This document shows, piece by piece, positions 45,631 to 53,545 of a stretch of DNA of 64,000 nucleotides. A program made the translations under genes and the position numbers. The stretch's first letter is position 1. Every line of letters begins with the position of its first letter. The DNA comes from Paenibacillus sp. DMB20 (GTDB lineage Bacteria; Bacillota; Bacilli; Paenibacillales; Paenibacillaceae): contig NZ_LAZU01000015.1 in the NCBI RefSeq assembly GCF_000987955.1, positions 62,001 to 126,000 on the forward strand, given 5' to 3'. A model generated the notes under the pieces. That model worked only from the letters and a program-made list of their open reading frames with translations. It ran no database searches and was not told the origin of the DNA.

Positions 45631-46866
45631 ATGAGATTACTACAACAATATCCGAAGGAAGTTAGAGGCTTCCTCGTTGCAAGCCTGGTCAATTCCGCCG
45701 GCGGCTCCCTGATGTGGCCGCTGACCACGATGTACGTGTATGACGAGCTCGGCCGAAGCATGCAGGACGCGGGACTTGTCATACTGCTGCAGTCTGCGGG
45801 CGGCATAGCCGGACAGCTGTTCGGCGGGGCGCTGTACCACCGGATCGGCGTTAAGAAGCTGATCGTCGGTTCGCTGCTTTTGAACGCGCTCGGCCTCTTT
45901 TCCCTGCCGTTTATTAACGGCTACTGGCCGTTGCTGCTTCCGATGATGCTGTTTATCGGGTTTTGCAATTCCGTATCGCTGCCTGCCATACAGGCTTTCA
46001 TCGGCTTCCGCTTCGCTGACCGGCGGGGCGAGCTGTTCAACGTCATTTATGTGGCGAACAACATCGGGATCGCGCTTGGCACGGCGCTCAGCGGATTTTT
46101 GGCGGAGATTTCCTACCATCTGAGCTTTGTCGCCAACGGTTTAACCTCCGTCGGCTTTGCCGTGTTCTTCCTCTCCTACTTATCCCGTGTTGACGTGCCG
46201 GAGGAAGGGCAAGAGGAAGAGCACAAGCATCCGAAAGTCAAAATGCCGCTTCCGGCAGGGCCCGGAACCTGGGCGCTGCTCTGCAACATACGGATCTATC
46301 TGTTTATGGGCCTAGGATCGCTGTTTATGTGGTTTGGCGTATCGGTATGGAATACAGGGGTATCGCCACGCATTATTTCCGAAGGCATGTCGAAAGCCGC
46401 CTTCAGTTATCTATGGACGCTGAACGGCATTCTCATCTTTGCCGCCCAGCCGCTTACAACGCTGATCAAACGGTGGTTCGCGCGCACGGACACGGCTCAG
46501 ATGACCATCAGTGCCGTGTTTTATACGGCAGCTTACATGGTCATTGTGGCGATGAACAATTACCCCGGGTTTATTCTGGCGATGGTTCTGGCGACGCTCG
46601 GCGAAATGCTGGTCTCCCCGGCGATTTCGGCATTCATTGCGGACCGTGCGGGAAAAGACGCTCCTTTTTATATCGGGGTAGCCGGAGGGATGGGCTCCGC
46701 AGGGCGGGTTGTCGGACCTTTGGCAATGGGTACCCTTTATGACAGCGGCGGTTTGCCGCCGGTGGCCTGGCTGGCCGTCGGCACGGCCGTGATTTCGTTT
46801 TTGTCTTTTATAATACATGCACGTTTGAACAAGAGCGGGACGCTGCGAAAAAACAGCACGGTGTAG
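45631..46866 (+). CDS. MFS transporter
   Basis: 411 residues with about 12 membrane helices. It begins KEVRGFLVASLVNSAGGSLMWPLTTMYVYDELG and has the motif A-like GGALYHRIGVKKLIVGSLLLN. The family is exporter-like multidrug or metabolite carriers; the substrate is unknown. I start at ATG 45631 behind GGGAGAG. The longer frame from 45577 and the short frame at 45462 have no conserved character. Upstream lie the direct repeats and the hairpin array. Confidence 0.87.
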   Translation: MRLLQQYPKEVRGFLVASLVNSAGGSLMWPLTTMYVYDELGRSMQDAGLVILLQSAGGIAGQLFGGALYHRIGVKKLIVGSLLLNALGLFSLPFINGYWPLLLPMMLFIGFCNSVSLPAIQAFIGFRFADRRGELFNVIYVANNIGIALGTALSGFLAEISYHLSFVANGLTSVGFAVFFLSYLSRVDVPEEGQEEEHKHPKVKMPLPAGPGTWALLCNIRIYLFMGLGSLFMWFGVSVWNTGVSPRIISEGMSKAAFSYLWTLNGILIFAAQPLTTLIKRWFARTDTAQMTISAVFYTAAYMVIVAMNNYPGFILAMVLATLGEMLVSPAISAFIADRAGKDAPFYIGVAGGMGSAGRVVGPLAMGTLYDSGGLPPVAWLAVGTAVISFLSFIIHARLNKSGTLRKNSTV

Positions 46867-46872
46867 ATATAG

Positions 46873-46901
46873 GCTCTATGTAGCGACACAACGTATAGAG
46901 C
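46873..46901. promoter_or_regulatory. hairpin between the MFS and GNAT genes
   Basis: A perfect 7-bp stem GCTCTAT/ATAGAGC with a 15-nt loop, just after the MFS stop. No T-tract. Possibly a weak terminator. Confidence 0.3.
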
Positions 46902-46961
46902 ATATAGAACGGCAGACTGATATAATAAAGAGAATCGGGAAAACTAACGGGGGGTATAACG

Positions 46962-47471
46962 ATGAGCATCGGTCAACATACCGTAACCATCCGGTTCTCC
47001 GAATTGAAGGACGCCGCGCGGCTGATGGAGCTGGACAACTTGGTGTGGGACAAGAATACCGCACCCGAACCGCTTCAATGGGATTCAAGAGACCAATATC
47101 TTCTGCACTGTCCTCCCGGGGCGCAGCTTGTGGCCGTCGTCGGGGATGAGGTGTGCGGATATGTCGGGTTCCGGCCGCCGACCGGGCTTGAAAGCAACCT
47201 TCACGTGTACGAGCTGAATATAGCGATTCATCCGTCCTACCGGCGGCAAGGGATCGGTTTAAGGCTGATCGGGGCGCTCAAGGATTTGGCCCGGCTGGAG
47301 GGCAAACGAAAGCTGAGGCTGCGAGTACTTTCCTGCAACCCCGGAGCGGTTGCTTTTTACAAGGCCTGCGGATTTCGGGAGGAAGGCAGGCTGGTCCAAG
47401 AATTTTTTGTGGACGGGCGTTATGTCGACGATATTTTAATGAGTTATTTTTTAAGAGATAAGACAGTATAA
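46962..47471 (+). CDS. GNAT-family N-acetyltransferase, C-terminus set by repeat copy E1
   Basis: 169 residues. The acetyl-CoA motif is clear: ELNIAIHPSYRRQGIGLRLIGALKDLAR, then KLRLRVLSCNPGAVAFYKACGFREEGRLVQEFFVDGRYVDDILM. The last codons (LRDKTV) and the stop are encoded by the start of repeat copy E1, so insertion of the repeat fixed the present C-terminus. GGGGGG-TATAAC precedes the ATG. The acceptor substrate is unknown. Confidence 0.88.
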   Translation: MSIGQHTVTIRFSELKDAARLMELDNLVWDKNTAPEPLQWDSRDQYLLHCPPGAQLVAVVGDEVCGYVGFRPPTGLESNLHVYELNIAIHPSYRRQGIGLRLIGALKDLARLEGKRKLRLRVLSCNPGAVAFYKACGFREEGRLVQEFFVDGRYVDDILMSYFLRDKTV

Positions 47472-47561
47472 ACTTCAGAGGTTTGCCATCCTAATCTCGC
47501 AAGAAAAACTTCCGCTATATGCGGTCTGACTTCCGAGAAAGTACGTCGATATACGTTTTTC
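47451..47561 (+). repeat. dispersed multi-hairpin repeat, copy E1 (long form)
   Basis: A 111-nt unit: arm TTAAGAGATAAGACAGTATAAACTTC.., then CGCAAGAAAAAC, CCGC-TATAT-GCGG, middle ACTTCCGAGAAAGT, and ACGTCGATATACGT with T-tract. It overlaps the GNAT stop codon and is followed directly by E2. Confidence 0.9.
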
Positions 47562-47676
47562 TTAAGAGATAAGAAAGTATAAACTACAGAGGTTTGCCAT
47601 CCTGATCTCGCAAGAAAAACTTCCGCTATATGCGGTCTGACTTCCGAGAAAGTACGTCGATATACGTTTTTCTTAT
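47562..47676 (+). repeat. dispersed multi-hairpin repeat, copy E2 (tandem copy of E1)
   Basis: It repeats the E1 unit at a period of 111 nt with three substitutions (GACAG/GAAAG, CTTCAG/CTACAG, CTAATC/CTGATC), all in the arm; the hairpin core is identical. Confidence 0.9.
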
Positions 47677-47684
47677 AAATGTAA

Positions 47685-47716
47685 AGCAAACAGTCCGGCT
47701 CGCCGGGCTGTTTGCT
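47685..47716. terminator. hairpin after repeat E2
   Basis: A 14-bp stem AGCAAACAGTCCGG with CCGGGCTGTTTGCT (one G-T pair), 4-nt loop. GTTGTAAAAG follows instead of a T-tract, so termination is uncertain. From here to 47976 I see no convincing gene. Confidence 0.5.
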
Positions 47717-47976
47717 GTTGTAAAAGCACGGCGTAATGTATATGTCGGCACGTATAATTTCCCGCCGGTTACATTTACTTTGGCCTTCGGGAGCTGGGGA
47801 TTGGGCAGGTTGGCGGATCTGGAGTCCGTTCAAAGCCGATTGGAAGAGGCAGCAGCCAAACGGAACCGGGTCCGCTCCAACCTGTCAAAATGGGGTTTAA
47901 TACTGGAAAAGGAATGAGTCCGAAACGATTTCTGCATTGATAGTGCCGTCTGCGGTCAAGGAGCATGACTCACGGC

Positions 47977-48525
47977 TTACCTCAGCCTTTTCCATTCGCT
48001 TCGGATCATGCCGTATACCGCATGGTTCACGTATCCCTGCGGGAGCTTTTCCGCCTCGCGGATGATTCCCTCCAGGACAAAACCCAGCCGTTCCGGAATG
48101 GCGCGGCTGCGGCGGTTTGTGGTGGCACAGCGGATTTCAACCCGGTTGAGTCCCATCCGCATCAGCGCGTGATCCGTAAAGACCCGGCAGGCGCTCGTCA
48201 TCAAGCCTTGGCCCTGGAAAGGTTTATCCAGCCAATAGCCGATCCCGACCGAACGGTTATTCCAGTCGATCTCATGGAAGGAAATCGTTCCCGCAAGTTC
48301 ATTGCGAACCCAAATCCCTGCGGAAAAGCCGCCGTTCTCGGCAGCCTGCTTCAGGGCTCCCTTGATATAGTCGGCACTGTGGCTGACCTCCGTTACGGAG
48401 TCAACCCACGGAAGCCACTGGCGGAGCCAGTCCCGGGACCGGTCCGTCACCTCAAAGAGCGCGCGCGCATGCTCGGGGGCAAGCGGGCGCAGCTCCACAT
48501 GATCATCCAAGACGTATGTAAACAT
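47977..48525 (-). CDS. RimJ/RimL-type GNAT acetyltransferase
   Basis: 182 residues. It begins HVELRPLAPEHARALFEVTDRSRDWLRQWLPWVD, has SVGIGYWLDKPFQGQGLMTSACRVFTDHAL as the acetyl-CoA motif and NRVEIRCATTNRRSRAIPERLGFVLEG as motif B. This is the group acetylating ribosomal protein N-termini or related amines. I start at ATG 48525, preceded by AAAGGAG; the longer frame is unrelated. It lies 46 nt after the DUF2164 gene on the same strand. Confidence 0.9.
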   Translation of the reverse strand: MFTYVLDDHVELRPLAPEHARALFEVTDRSRDWLRQWLPWVDSVTEVSHSADYIKGALKQAAENGGFSAGIWVRNELAGTISFHEIDWNNRSVGIGYWLDKPFQGQGLMTSACRVFTDHALMRMGLNRVEIRCATTNRRSRAIPERLGFVLEGIIREAEKLPQGYVNHAVYGMIRSEWKRLR

Positions 48526-48571
48526 GATACAGCTCCTTTTTCGCCAAGTTGTTGTGGAAGCAAAGCACGCG

Positions 48572-48826
48572 CTAACGGGTCCGCTTTGCCTTTTGCTCAA
48601 GTGCGTAAATGTCCTCCTCTAAGGATACCATGCGCTGGGTAACCAGCTGCCTGCAATCATCCAATGCTTGATTGTATATGTACGGGCTGATCCGAGCCAT
48701 AAAAAACTCCAGCATGCTGTCCGCCGCCAGATGACCGATACTTTCTCCGCGCTCGTTCTCAAAATATTCCCGGATCTCTTCAATCAGTACATCCCGCTGC
48801 TCTTTAGGCAGTTTTACCGGTTTCAT
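48572..48826 (-). CDS. DUF2164 protein
   Basis: 84 residues. KLPKEQRDVLIEEIREYFENERGESIGHLAADSMLEFFMARISPYIYNQALDD is the whole DUF2164 pattern. It is small, acidic and helical. Function unknown. Probably transcribed with the rimL-like gene downstream. Confidence 0.88.
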   Translation of the reverse strand: MKPVKLPKEQRDVLIEEIREYFENERGESIGHLAADSMLEFFMARISPYIYNQALDDCRQLVTQRMVSLEEDIYALEQKAKRTR

Positions 48827-48871
48827 CGGTTGTTTGGCCTCCTTTAGCGCTATTTTCTTCCATGCTAACCT

Positions 48872-48976
48872 AAAAGAAAAACGTCTATCGACGTACTTCT
48901 CAGAAGACAGACCGCATATAGCGGAATTTTTTCTTGCGATATAAAAATGGCAAACCTCTGAAGTTTATACTATCTC
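48872..48976 (-). repeat. dispersed multi-hairpin repeat, copy F (long form)
   Basis: Minus orientation: AAAAGAAAAACGTC-TATC-GACGT, CTTC-TCA-GAAG middle, CCGC-ATATA-GCGG, TTTTTTCTTGCG, then the arm GCAAACCTCTGAAGTTTATACT. It is the only copy between divergent genes (DUF2164 and glnS), so it is not merely a 3'-end element. The rest of 48977-49186 shows no recognised leader (no T-box). Confidence 0.85.
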
Positions 48977-49186
48977 TAAAAAAAGCCCTAGTCAAAGCTG
49001 TTTTTGTCGATTTATGAAAGAAGTTTTCCGACTCGGGGCCGGCGGGGATGGAACAAAGGGAGGATGCCTTATCCGGAGCCGGAATCCCTGCGGATTCCTT
49101 GAACAATCCCGGTCGAACAGGTATATTTAAAAGAAACGCGTTTATACAGGAGTAGAGAGACTAAACAGGATGAAAGGTTGATTAAC

Positions 49187-50926
49187 GTGGAGAACCATCA
49201 TGGAACACCCTCCAACTTTATAAAAAACATCATTACCGAAGACCTGAAGTCCGGTAAAGTGAAGGAAATCGTTACCCGTTTTCCGCCCGAGCCGAACGGC
49301 TATCTTCATATCGGCCACGCGAAGGCGATTTGGATCAACTTCACGCTGGCTGATGAGTTCGGCGGCAAAACCCATCTTCGTTTCGACGATACGAACCCCG
49401 TCAAGGAAGACATCGAGTATGTCAACTCCATCAAAGAGGATGTGAAGTGGCTCGGGTATGACTGGGAAGAGCTTCGGTTTGCGTCGGATTATTTCGAAGA
49501 GATGTACAACCGTGCCGTTCTTCTGATCAAGAAGGGAAAGGCGTATGTGGACGACCAATCCGCCGAAGAAATTCGCGCCACCCGCGGAACGTTGACTTCG
49601 CCGGGACAGAACAGCCCGTACCGCGACCGCAGCGTCGAGGAGAATCTGGATTTGTTCGAGCGCATGCGAGCCGGCGAATTCGGAAACGGGGAGAAGGTCC
49701 TCCGGGCGAAAATCGATATGTCCTCGCCGAACATCAATCTGCGCGATCCGATCATTTACCGTATAGCTCACGCCCATCATCACAACACGGGCGATAAATG
49801 GTGCATCTATCCGATGTATGCATTCGCCCATCCGATTGAGGACGCGATCGAAGGCGTAACGCATTCCCTCTGCTCGCTGGAGTTTGAGGACCAACGTCCG
49901 TTCTATGACTGGGTCATCGCCGAATGCGAAATGCCCGCCACCCCGCGCCAGTACGAATTCGGACGGCTGAACGTTTCGCATACGGTCACGAGCAAGCGCA
50001 AGCTGAAGCAGCTTGTGGATGAACAATTTGTGGACGGCTGGGACGATCCCCGCATGCCGACTATTTCAGGTCTTCGCCGGCTCGGATACACGCCGGAAGC
50101 CATCCGTAATTTCGTGTACGAGGCAGGGATCTCCAAGTCGTACGGTCAAGTGGACCGTCAAGTGATGGAGCATTTCATCCGCGAGGACCTCAAGCTGAAG
50201 GCGCCCCGGACGATGGCGGTGTTGGACCCGTTGAAGGTGGTTATCACCAACTATCCGGAAGGACAGGTCGAGTGGCTCGAAGCCGAGAACAACTCCGAAA
50301 ATCCGGAAATGGGCTCCCGGCAGATTCCGTTCTCCCGCGAGATCTACATTGAGCAGGAAGACTTTATGGAGAATCCGCCAAGCAAGTATTTCCGCCTGTT
50401 TCCCGGCAATGAGGTCCGCTTGAAGCATGCCTACTTCATCAAGTGCAACGAAGTGATCAAGGATGAGAACGGCAAGGTGATCGAGCTTCATTGTACGTAC
50501 GATCCGGAGACGAAAAGCGGAACGGGCTTTACCGGCCGCAAGGTCAAAGGCACCATCCACTGGGTGGAAGCGACGCAGGCTGTCCCTGCCGAGTTCCGTC
50601 TGTATGAGCCGCTCATTGCCGATGAAGAGCCTGAAGAGGAAACGGAAGTTCAGCAGGAGATTGCCGGCGACATCGGGGCTGACAACGAAGCGGGCGAGAC
50701 CGAAGCAGCCGCAGGAAAATCGTTCCTTGATTTCGTGAACCCGAATTCGCTGCAGATTGTTCACGGCTTCGTAGAGCCGAACATGAAGGAGGCGAAGCCG
50801 CAGGATAAGTTTCAATTCTTCCGTCACGGCTACTTTAACGTCGACTCCAAATATTCGAAGCCGGGCGAACCTGTTTTTAATCGGGTGGTCTCTCTGAAGA
50901 GTTCCTTCCAGCTGCCTAAATCGTAG
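49187..50926 (+). CDS. glnS: glutaminyl-tRNA synthetase
   Basis: A class I synthetase of about 579 residues charging tRNA-Gln with glutamine. It has [21 protein letters not shown] with the HIGH motif, LRFDDTNP, and the KMSKS equivalent [10 protein letters not shown]; the C-terminal anticodon-binding beta barrels follow (..[23 protein letters not shown]). Before the last block there is an acidic Glu/Ala-rich insert ([31 protein letters not shown]). I prefer GTG 49187 (spacing about 9 from GAAAGG) to TTG 49178. Many Firmicutes lack GlnRS and use GatCAB, so the gene is notable. Confidence 0.95.
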   Translation: MENHHGTPSNFIKNIITEDLKSGKVKEIVTRFPPEPNGYLHIGHAKAIWINFTLADEFGGKTHLRFDDTNPVKEDIEYVNSIKEDVKWLGYDWEELRFASDYFEEMYNRAVLLIKKGKAYVDDQSAEEIRATRGTLTSPGQNSPYRDRSVEENLDLFERMRAGEFGNGEKVLRAKIDMSSPNINLRDPIIYRIAHAHHHNTGDKWCIYPMYAFAHPIEDAIEGVTHSLCSLEFEDQRPFYDWVIAECEMPATPRQYEFGRLNVSHTVTSKRKLKQLVDEQFVDGWDDPRMPTISGLRRLGYTPEAIRNFVYEAGISKSYGQVDRQVMEHFIREDLKLKAPRTMAVLDPLKVVITNYPEGQVEWLEAENNSENPEMGSRQIPFSREIYIEQEDFMENPPSKYFRLFPGNEVRLKHAYFIKCNEVIKDENGKVIELHCTYDPETKSGTGFTGRKVKGTIHWVEATQAVPAEFRLYEPLIADEEPEEETEVQQEIAGDIGADNEAGETEAAAGKSFLDFVNPNSLQIVHGFVEPNMKEAKPQDKFQFFRHGYFNVDSKYSKPGEPVFNRVVSLKSSFQLPKS

Positions 50927-50958
50927 CTGCAGCCGGCCGCAGGCTTCTTTAATCGAAA

Positions 50959-51001
50959 ACAAGGCCCGAAAGCTCCGCTAAGGTTAGCTTTCGGGCCTTG
51001 T
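50959..51001. terminator. bidirectional hairpin between glnS and the MFS gene
   Basis: A perfect 16-bp stem ACAAGGCCCGAAAGCT and complement, 11-nt loop. T-tracts are short, but the stem separates convergent genes. Confidence 0.75.
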
Positions 51002-51019
51002 CCTATATTAAGCTATCTG

Positions 51020-52258
51020 TTAACGGTTAGGCAGAGAGACTTCCTCGTATTCTTCTTCCAACTCGTCTACCGGTACCGGCCGGTAGCCTTGTCTCCGGAG
51101 TACATACCACATCCAGCCAAAGCCGAGCGCACCGATCAAAGCAAGCATCATGCCGGTGCGGTACATGGTCTGGGCTCCGAAGTTCTGGAACATCCAGCCC
51201 CCGACGATGCCGCCGATCACGCCCGATATTCCGCTCCAGGACAAGGTGTATATCGCCTGGCCGGAAGCTCTGAACGGACGTGGAACAAACAGCATCGTGA
51301 GCTGGGTGCCGACATAGAAATATCCGCCAAAGGTGATGCAGTGCATAAGCTGGATCAAGGCAACCTGCATCGGAGTCGAAGCCTCGGCCATCAGCATCCA
51401 GCGGAGGGAGAAGAGCAGGCTGACGATCGCAAGACAAGCGATCATTACACTGATTTTTCGCTTTAAGTACCGATCGCAGAGGAGGAAAACCCCTACCTCG
51501 AAAATGGAAGAGAAGAAAATCGCAAGCCCAACGGTCTGCTTTGTTCCCCCAAGTTCCAGAATGTAAAGCGACATAAACGTGTTGTTCATCGTGTTTGGAA
51601 CGGAAACGACGATTCCGAGCAGGATGAAGCCGATAAAATACGGATTGAAAAACAGCTTGCTGAGTCCCCGGACGCTTACCGTTGCCGAAGCCGTTGTTTT
51701 TTGGGTATTCGGAAGCGTCAGCATAAACACGGCGGCTACAATCAGCATGATGGAAAAAACGATGGAAATCCGCCCCGATCCGAGCCTGTCGATGACAGGA
51801 CCCGCCGCAACGGCGGTCAGCGCCCATCCAAGTGAGCCCCACATCCGGAAGGAACCGAATTTGTGCCCGGTGCCTTCAATGTAACCGAGAATCAGCGTGT
51901 TTGTCTGCGAGAACATCGGTGTTTGAAAGAAATAAAAGAAGATCATCGTGAGATAGATCATCGTGTACGTATTCGCTTGAAAAACGAATTGGACGAGCAG
52001 CAAAGTACCCGTCAACATGAAGAGAAGGACGCGCTTCATGTTTTGGGCGCGGTCACTCCAATACCCCCAAAAAGGGTTGGCAAAAATAGAGACAAAGGGA
52101 GCGATCGCCATCAGGCTGCCGATTTCCACCTTGTCCAGGCCGATATCCTGAAGATACAGTTGAAAGAAACCGGTGAAGATGACCATGGTTCCGTAGATGA
52201 AAAAGTTAAACAGTTTAAGCGATTTCAATGAGGGCAGATTGTTATCCTTTTCCCGCAA
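51020..52258 (-). CDS. MFS transporter (LacY/nucleoside-symporter-like group)
   Basis: About 412 residues, 12 membrane helices. It starts LPSLKSLKLFNFFIYGTMVIFTGFFQLYLQDIGLDKVEIGSLMAIAPFVSIFANPFWGYWSDR, with MFS_1-like spacing, and FGSFRMWGSLGWALTAV in helix 4-5. I favour the TTG at 52258 (9 nt after AAAGGA) over ATG 52267, which abuts that site; upstream codons are not conserved. The C-terminus is acidic (VDELEEEYEEVSL). Substrate unknown. Confidence 0.83.
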   Translation of the reverse strand: MREKDNNLPSLKSLKLFNFFIYGTMVIFTGFFQLYLQDIGLDKVEIGSLMAIAPFVSIFANPFWGYWSDRAQNMKRVLLFMLTGTLLLVQFVFQANTYTMIYLTMIFFYFFQTPMFSQTNTLILGYIEGTGHKFGSFRMWGSLGWALTAVAAGPVIDRLGSGRISIVFSIMLIVAAVFMLTLPNTQKTTASATVSVRGLSKLFFNPYFIGFILLGIVVSVPNTMNNTFMSLYILELGGTKQTVGLAIFFSSIFEVGVFLLCDRYLKRKISVMIACLAIVSLLFSLRWMLMAEASTPMQVALIQLMHCITFGGYFYVGTQLTMLFVPRPFRASGQAIYTLSWSGISGVIGGIVGGWMFQNFGAQTMYRTGMMLALIGALGFGWMWYVLRRQGYRPVPVDELEEEYEEVSLPNR

Positions 52259-52538
52259 GTGGGTCATTCCTTTCAAACCGAATGCAATACGAATAAACAG
52301 CCGGAACAGCCGATTATCCTCTCTCAATGTATCACGCATTGTAAAGGGATACAAACCATCTTCTATGTCATATTACATTTATTAACAATGTCGTTGGAGC
52401 GTAACCCATTTTATAGGGGAGGCGGTCGATCGGCTTACAAAAAAACGATAATGCTGAAATTTTTCCGTTCCAGCGGATTACCAAATGCGAACTGTCCCGG
52501 CTCAAAAAATAAATAAAATTTAAGAAATTGGCTTTTTA

Positions 52539-52554
52539 TGTGAAATGAATCACA
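52539..52554. promoter_or_regulatory. FNR-type box centred near -41.5 of the torD promoter
   Basis: TGTGAAATGAATCACA, a perfect TGTGA-N6-TCACA. A good -10 (TATACT, 52576-52581) places the start near 52588, so the box is centred 41.5 nt upstream, the classical position for FNR/CRP activation. Confidence 0.7.
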
Positions 52555-52587
52555 GAAAACGTTTTCATCTAACTTTATACTGTGGTT

Positions 52588-52798
52588 ACAGGCACATGCT
52601 TCTCCCCTGAAAAGTGTGCCGATAAAACCAGCGGAGCAGCCGACCCCACAGGACGGTTACCGTGTTTGCAGAATGATTTCCGAAATTTTCCGAAATTTTC
52701 GGGAATCATTTTTCACAAATTCACCCCATGATGAGACTTTTGCGATATAATGTGAAGGATATCACATCCAACAAGAGATCACCATTAGGAGGTTCGAT
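52588..52798 (+). promoter_or_regulatory. structured 5' leader of torD with internal terminator-like hairpin and second FNR-type box
   Basis: The predicted transcript begins with a hairpin (GGCACA 52591-52596 with TGTGCC 52615-52620, plus CTT/AAG). A small ACGG-TTA-CCGT stem follows near 52652. Next is AATGATTTCC..GGGAATCATT with TTTTT (52672-52714), an intrinsic-terminator-like structure. At 52751-52766 lies TGTGAAGGATATCACA, another perfect TGTGA-N6-TCACA overlapping a TATAAT (52746-52751). It may be an attenuated or riboswitch-like leader; I cannot match it to a named RNA family. Confidence 0.45.
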
Positions 52799-53500
52799 AT
52801 GGCGATATCAACGGTTCAAACATTGGAGGTACCTGACGTCTGCCACAGATGGCTGGAAAATCGGGGAACGGTGTATCAACTGCTTACGGAGTTTTTGGGT
52901 CACTGGCCTACTTTGTCCTTGGTTGCCCAGTGGAGCCGCGGCAGCGGGATCGGCAAAGCGGCGGAGCTTACCCGCGGAGGCCGGGAACTGATGCAGTACT
53001 TGAGCGGACGCCTGCCGGAGGAGCTTGTGCGGATTTGCGAACGCGAAGGAGCGGAGTACCGCAGGCTGCTGCAGTATTCCAAGCAGCGTCCGCTGGCGGA
53101 ATCGCGCTATTCGCCTTATGCCTGCCAGGCGCAGGAACTGTCCGATTTTTACGCATCGGCCGGTATTGCATTTAAAAAAGTAAGCGGAGAGTCTGACGAT
53201 CATCTGGCGATCGAGCTCGAGTTTATGACAGTCCTGCATGACCGCATGCTGAATAGCACTTACAGTGAAGAAAGCATGCTGCAATTGATGGATATTCAGA
53301 TAAAGTTTTTGCAGGAGCATCTGCTTACCTGGATTCCGGCACTCTGCCGGGAGCTGAACGCATCGACCGCAAGTCCTCTCTATCTTGCGGTATCGCATCT
53401 GCTGGAAGAGTTCCTGGAGCTCGACTTGTCCATGCTCCGGACCTGGAAGCGCTCCTGGGACGGGGAAACCGAACCGGTGCGCGAAGCCGTGCTGGTGTAA
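52799..53500 (+). CDS. TorD-family molybdoenzyme maturation chaperone
   Basis: 233 residues, all-helical. The TorD/DmsD features are present: an N-terminal helical region RWLENRGTVYQLLTEFLG, YSPYACQAQELSDFYASAGIAF, the conserved DDHLAIELEFMTVL block, and FLQEHLLTWIPALCRELN. These chaperones hold apo-molybdoenzymes until the cofactor is inserted. Unusually no molybdoenzyme gene is adjacent; the nearest is at 34.2 kb. TTAGGAGG precedes the ATG, and FNR-type boxes upstream suggest anaerobic expression. Confidence 0.88.
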   Translation: MAISTVQTLEVPDVCHRWLENRGTVYQLLTEFLGHWPTLSLVAQWSRGSGIGKAAELTRGGRELMQYLSGRLPEELVRICEREGAEYRRLLQYSKQRPLAESRYSPYACQAQELSDFYASAGIAFKKVSGESDDHLAIELEFMTVLHDRMLNSTYSEESMLQLMDIQIKFLQEHLLTWIPALCRELNASTASPLYLAVSHLLEEFLELDLSMLRTWKRSWDGETEPVREAVLV

Positions 53501-53545
53501 CCCGGAATTGCTGAGGCGGATTACTCTCTAATGATTTGAACATAC

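Noticed and set aside
45462-45665. Short ORF overlapping the start of the MFS gene
   Set aside because: It overlaps the MFS start in another frame and begins in the degenerate direct repeats; no conserved character.
47444-47833. Minus-strand ORF with internally repeated peptide
   Set aside because: The repeated peptide is simply the translation of repeat copies E1 and E2.
47630-47917. 95-codon ORF after the tandem repeats
   Set aside because: Its first third is repeat and hairpin sequence, there is no ribosome binding site, and no family is recognisable. The C-terminal part (LADLESVQSRLEEAAAKRNRVR) looks slightly protein-like but is not enough.
48977-49186. T-box leader before glnS
   Set aside because: No T-box core sequence or specifier-loop structure is visible.
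52588-52720. TPP riboswitch in the torD leader
   Set aside because: The GATAAAACCAGCGGAG stretch recalls the TPP core, but the CTGAGA element and the remaining helices are missing, and the gene has no thiamine link.
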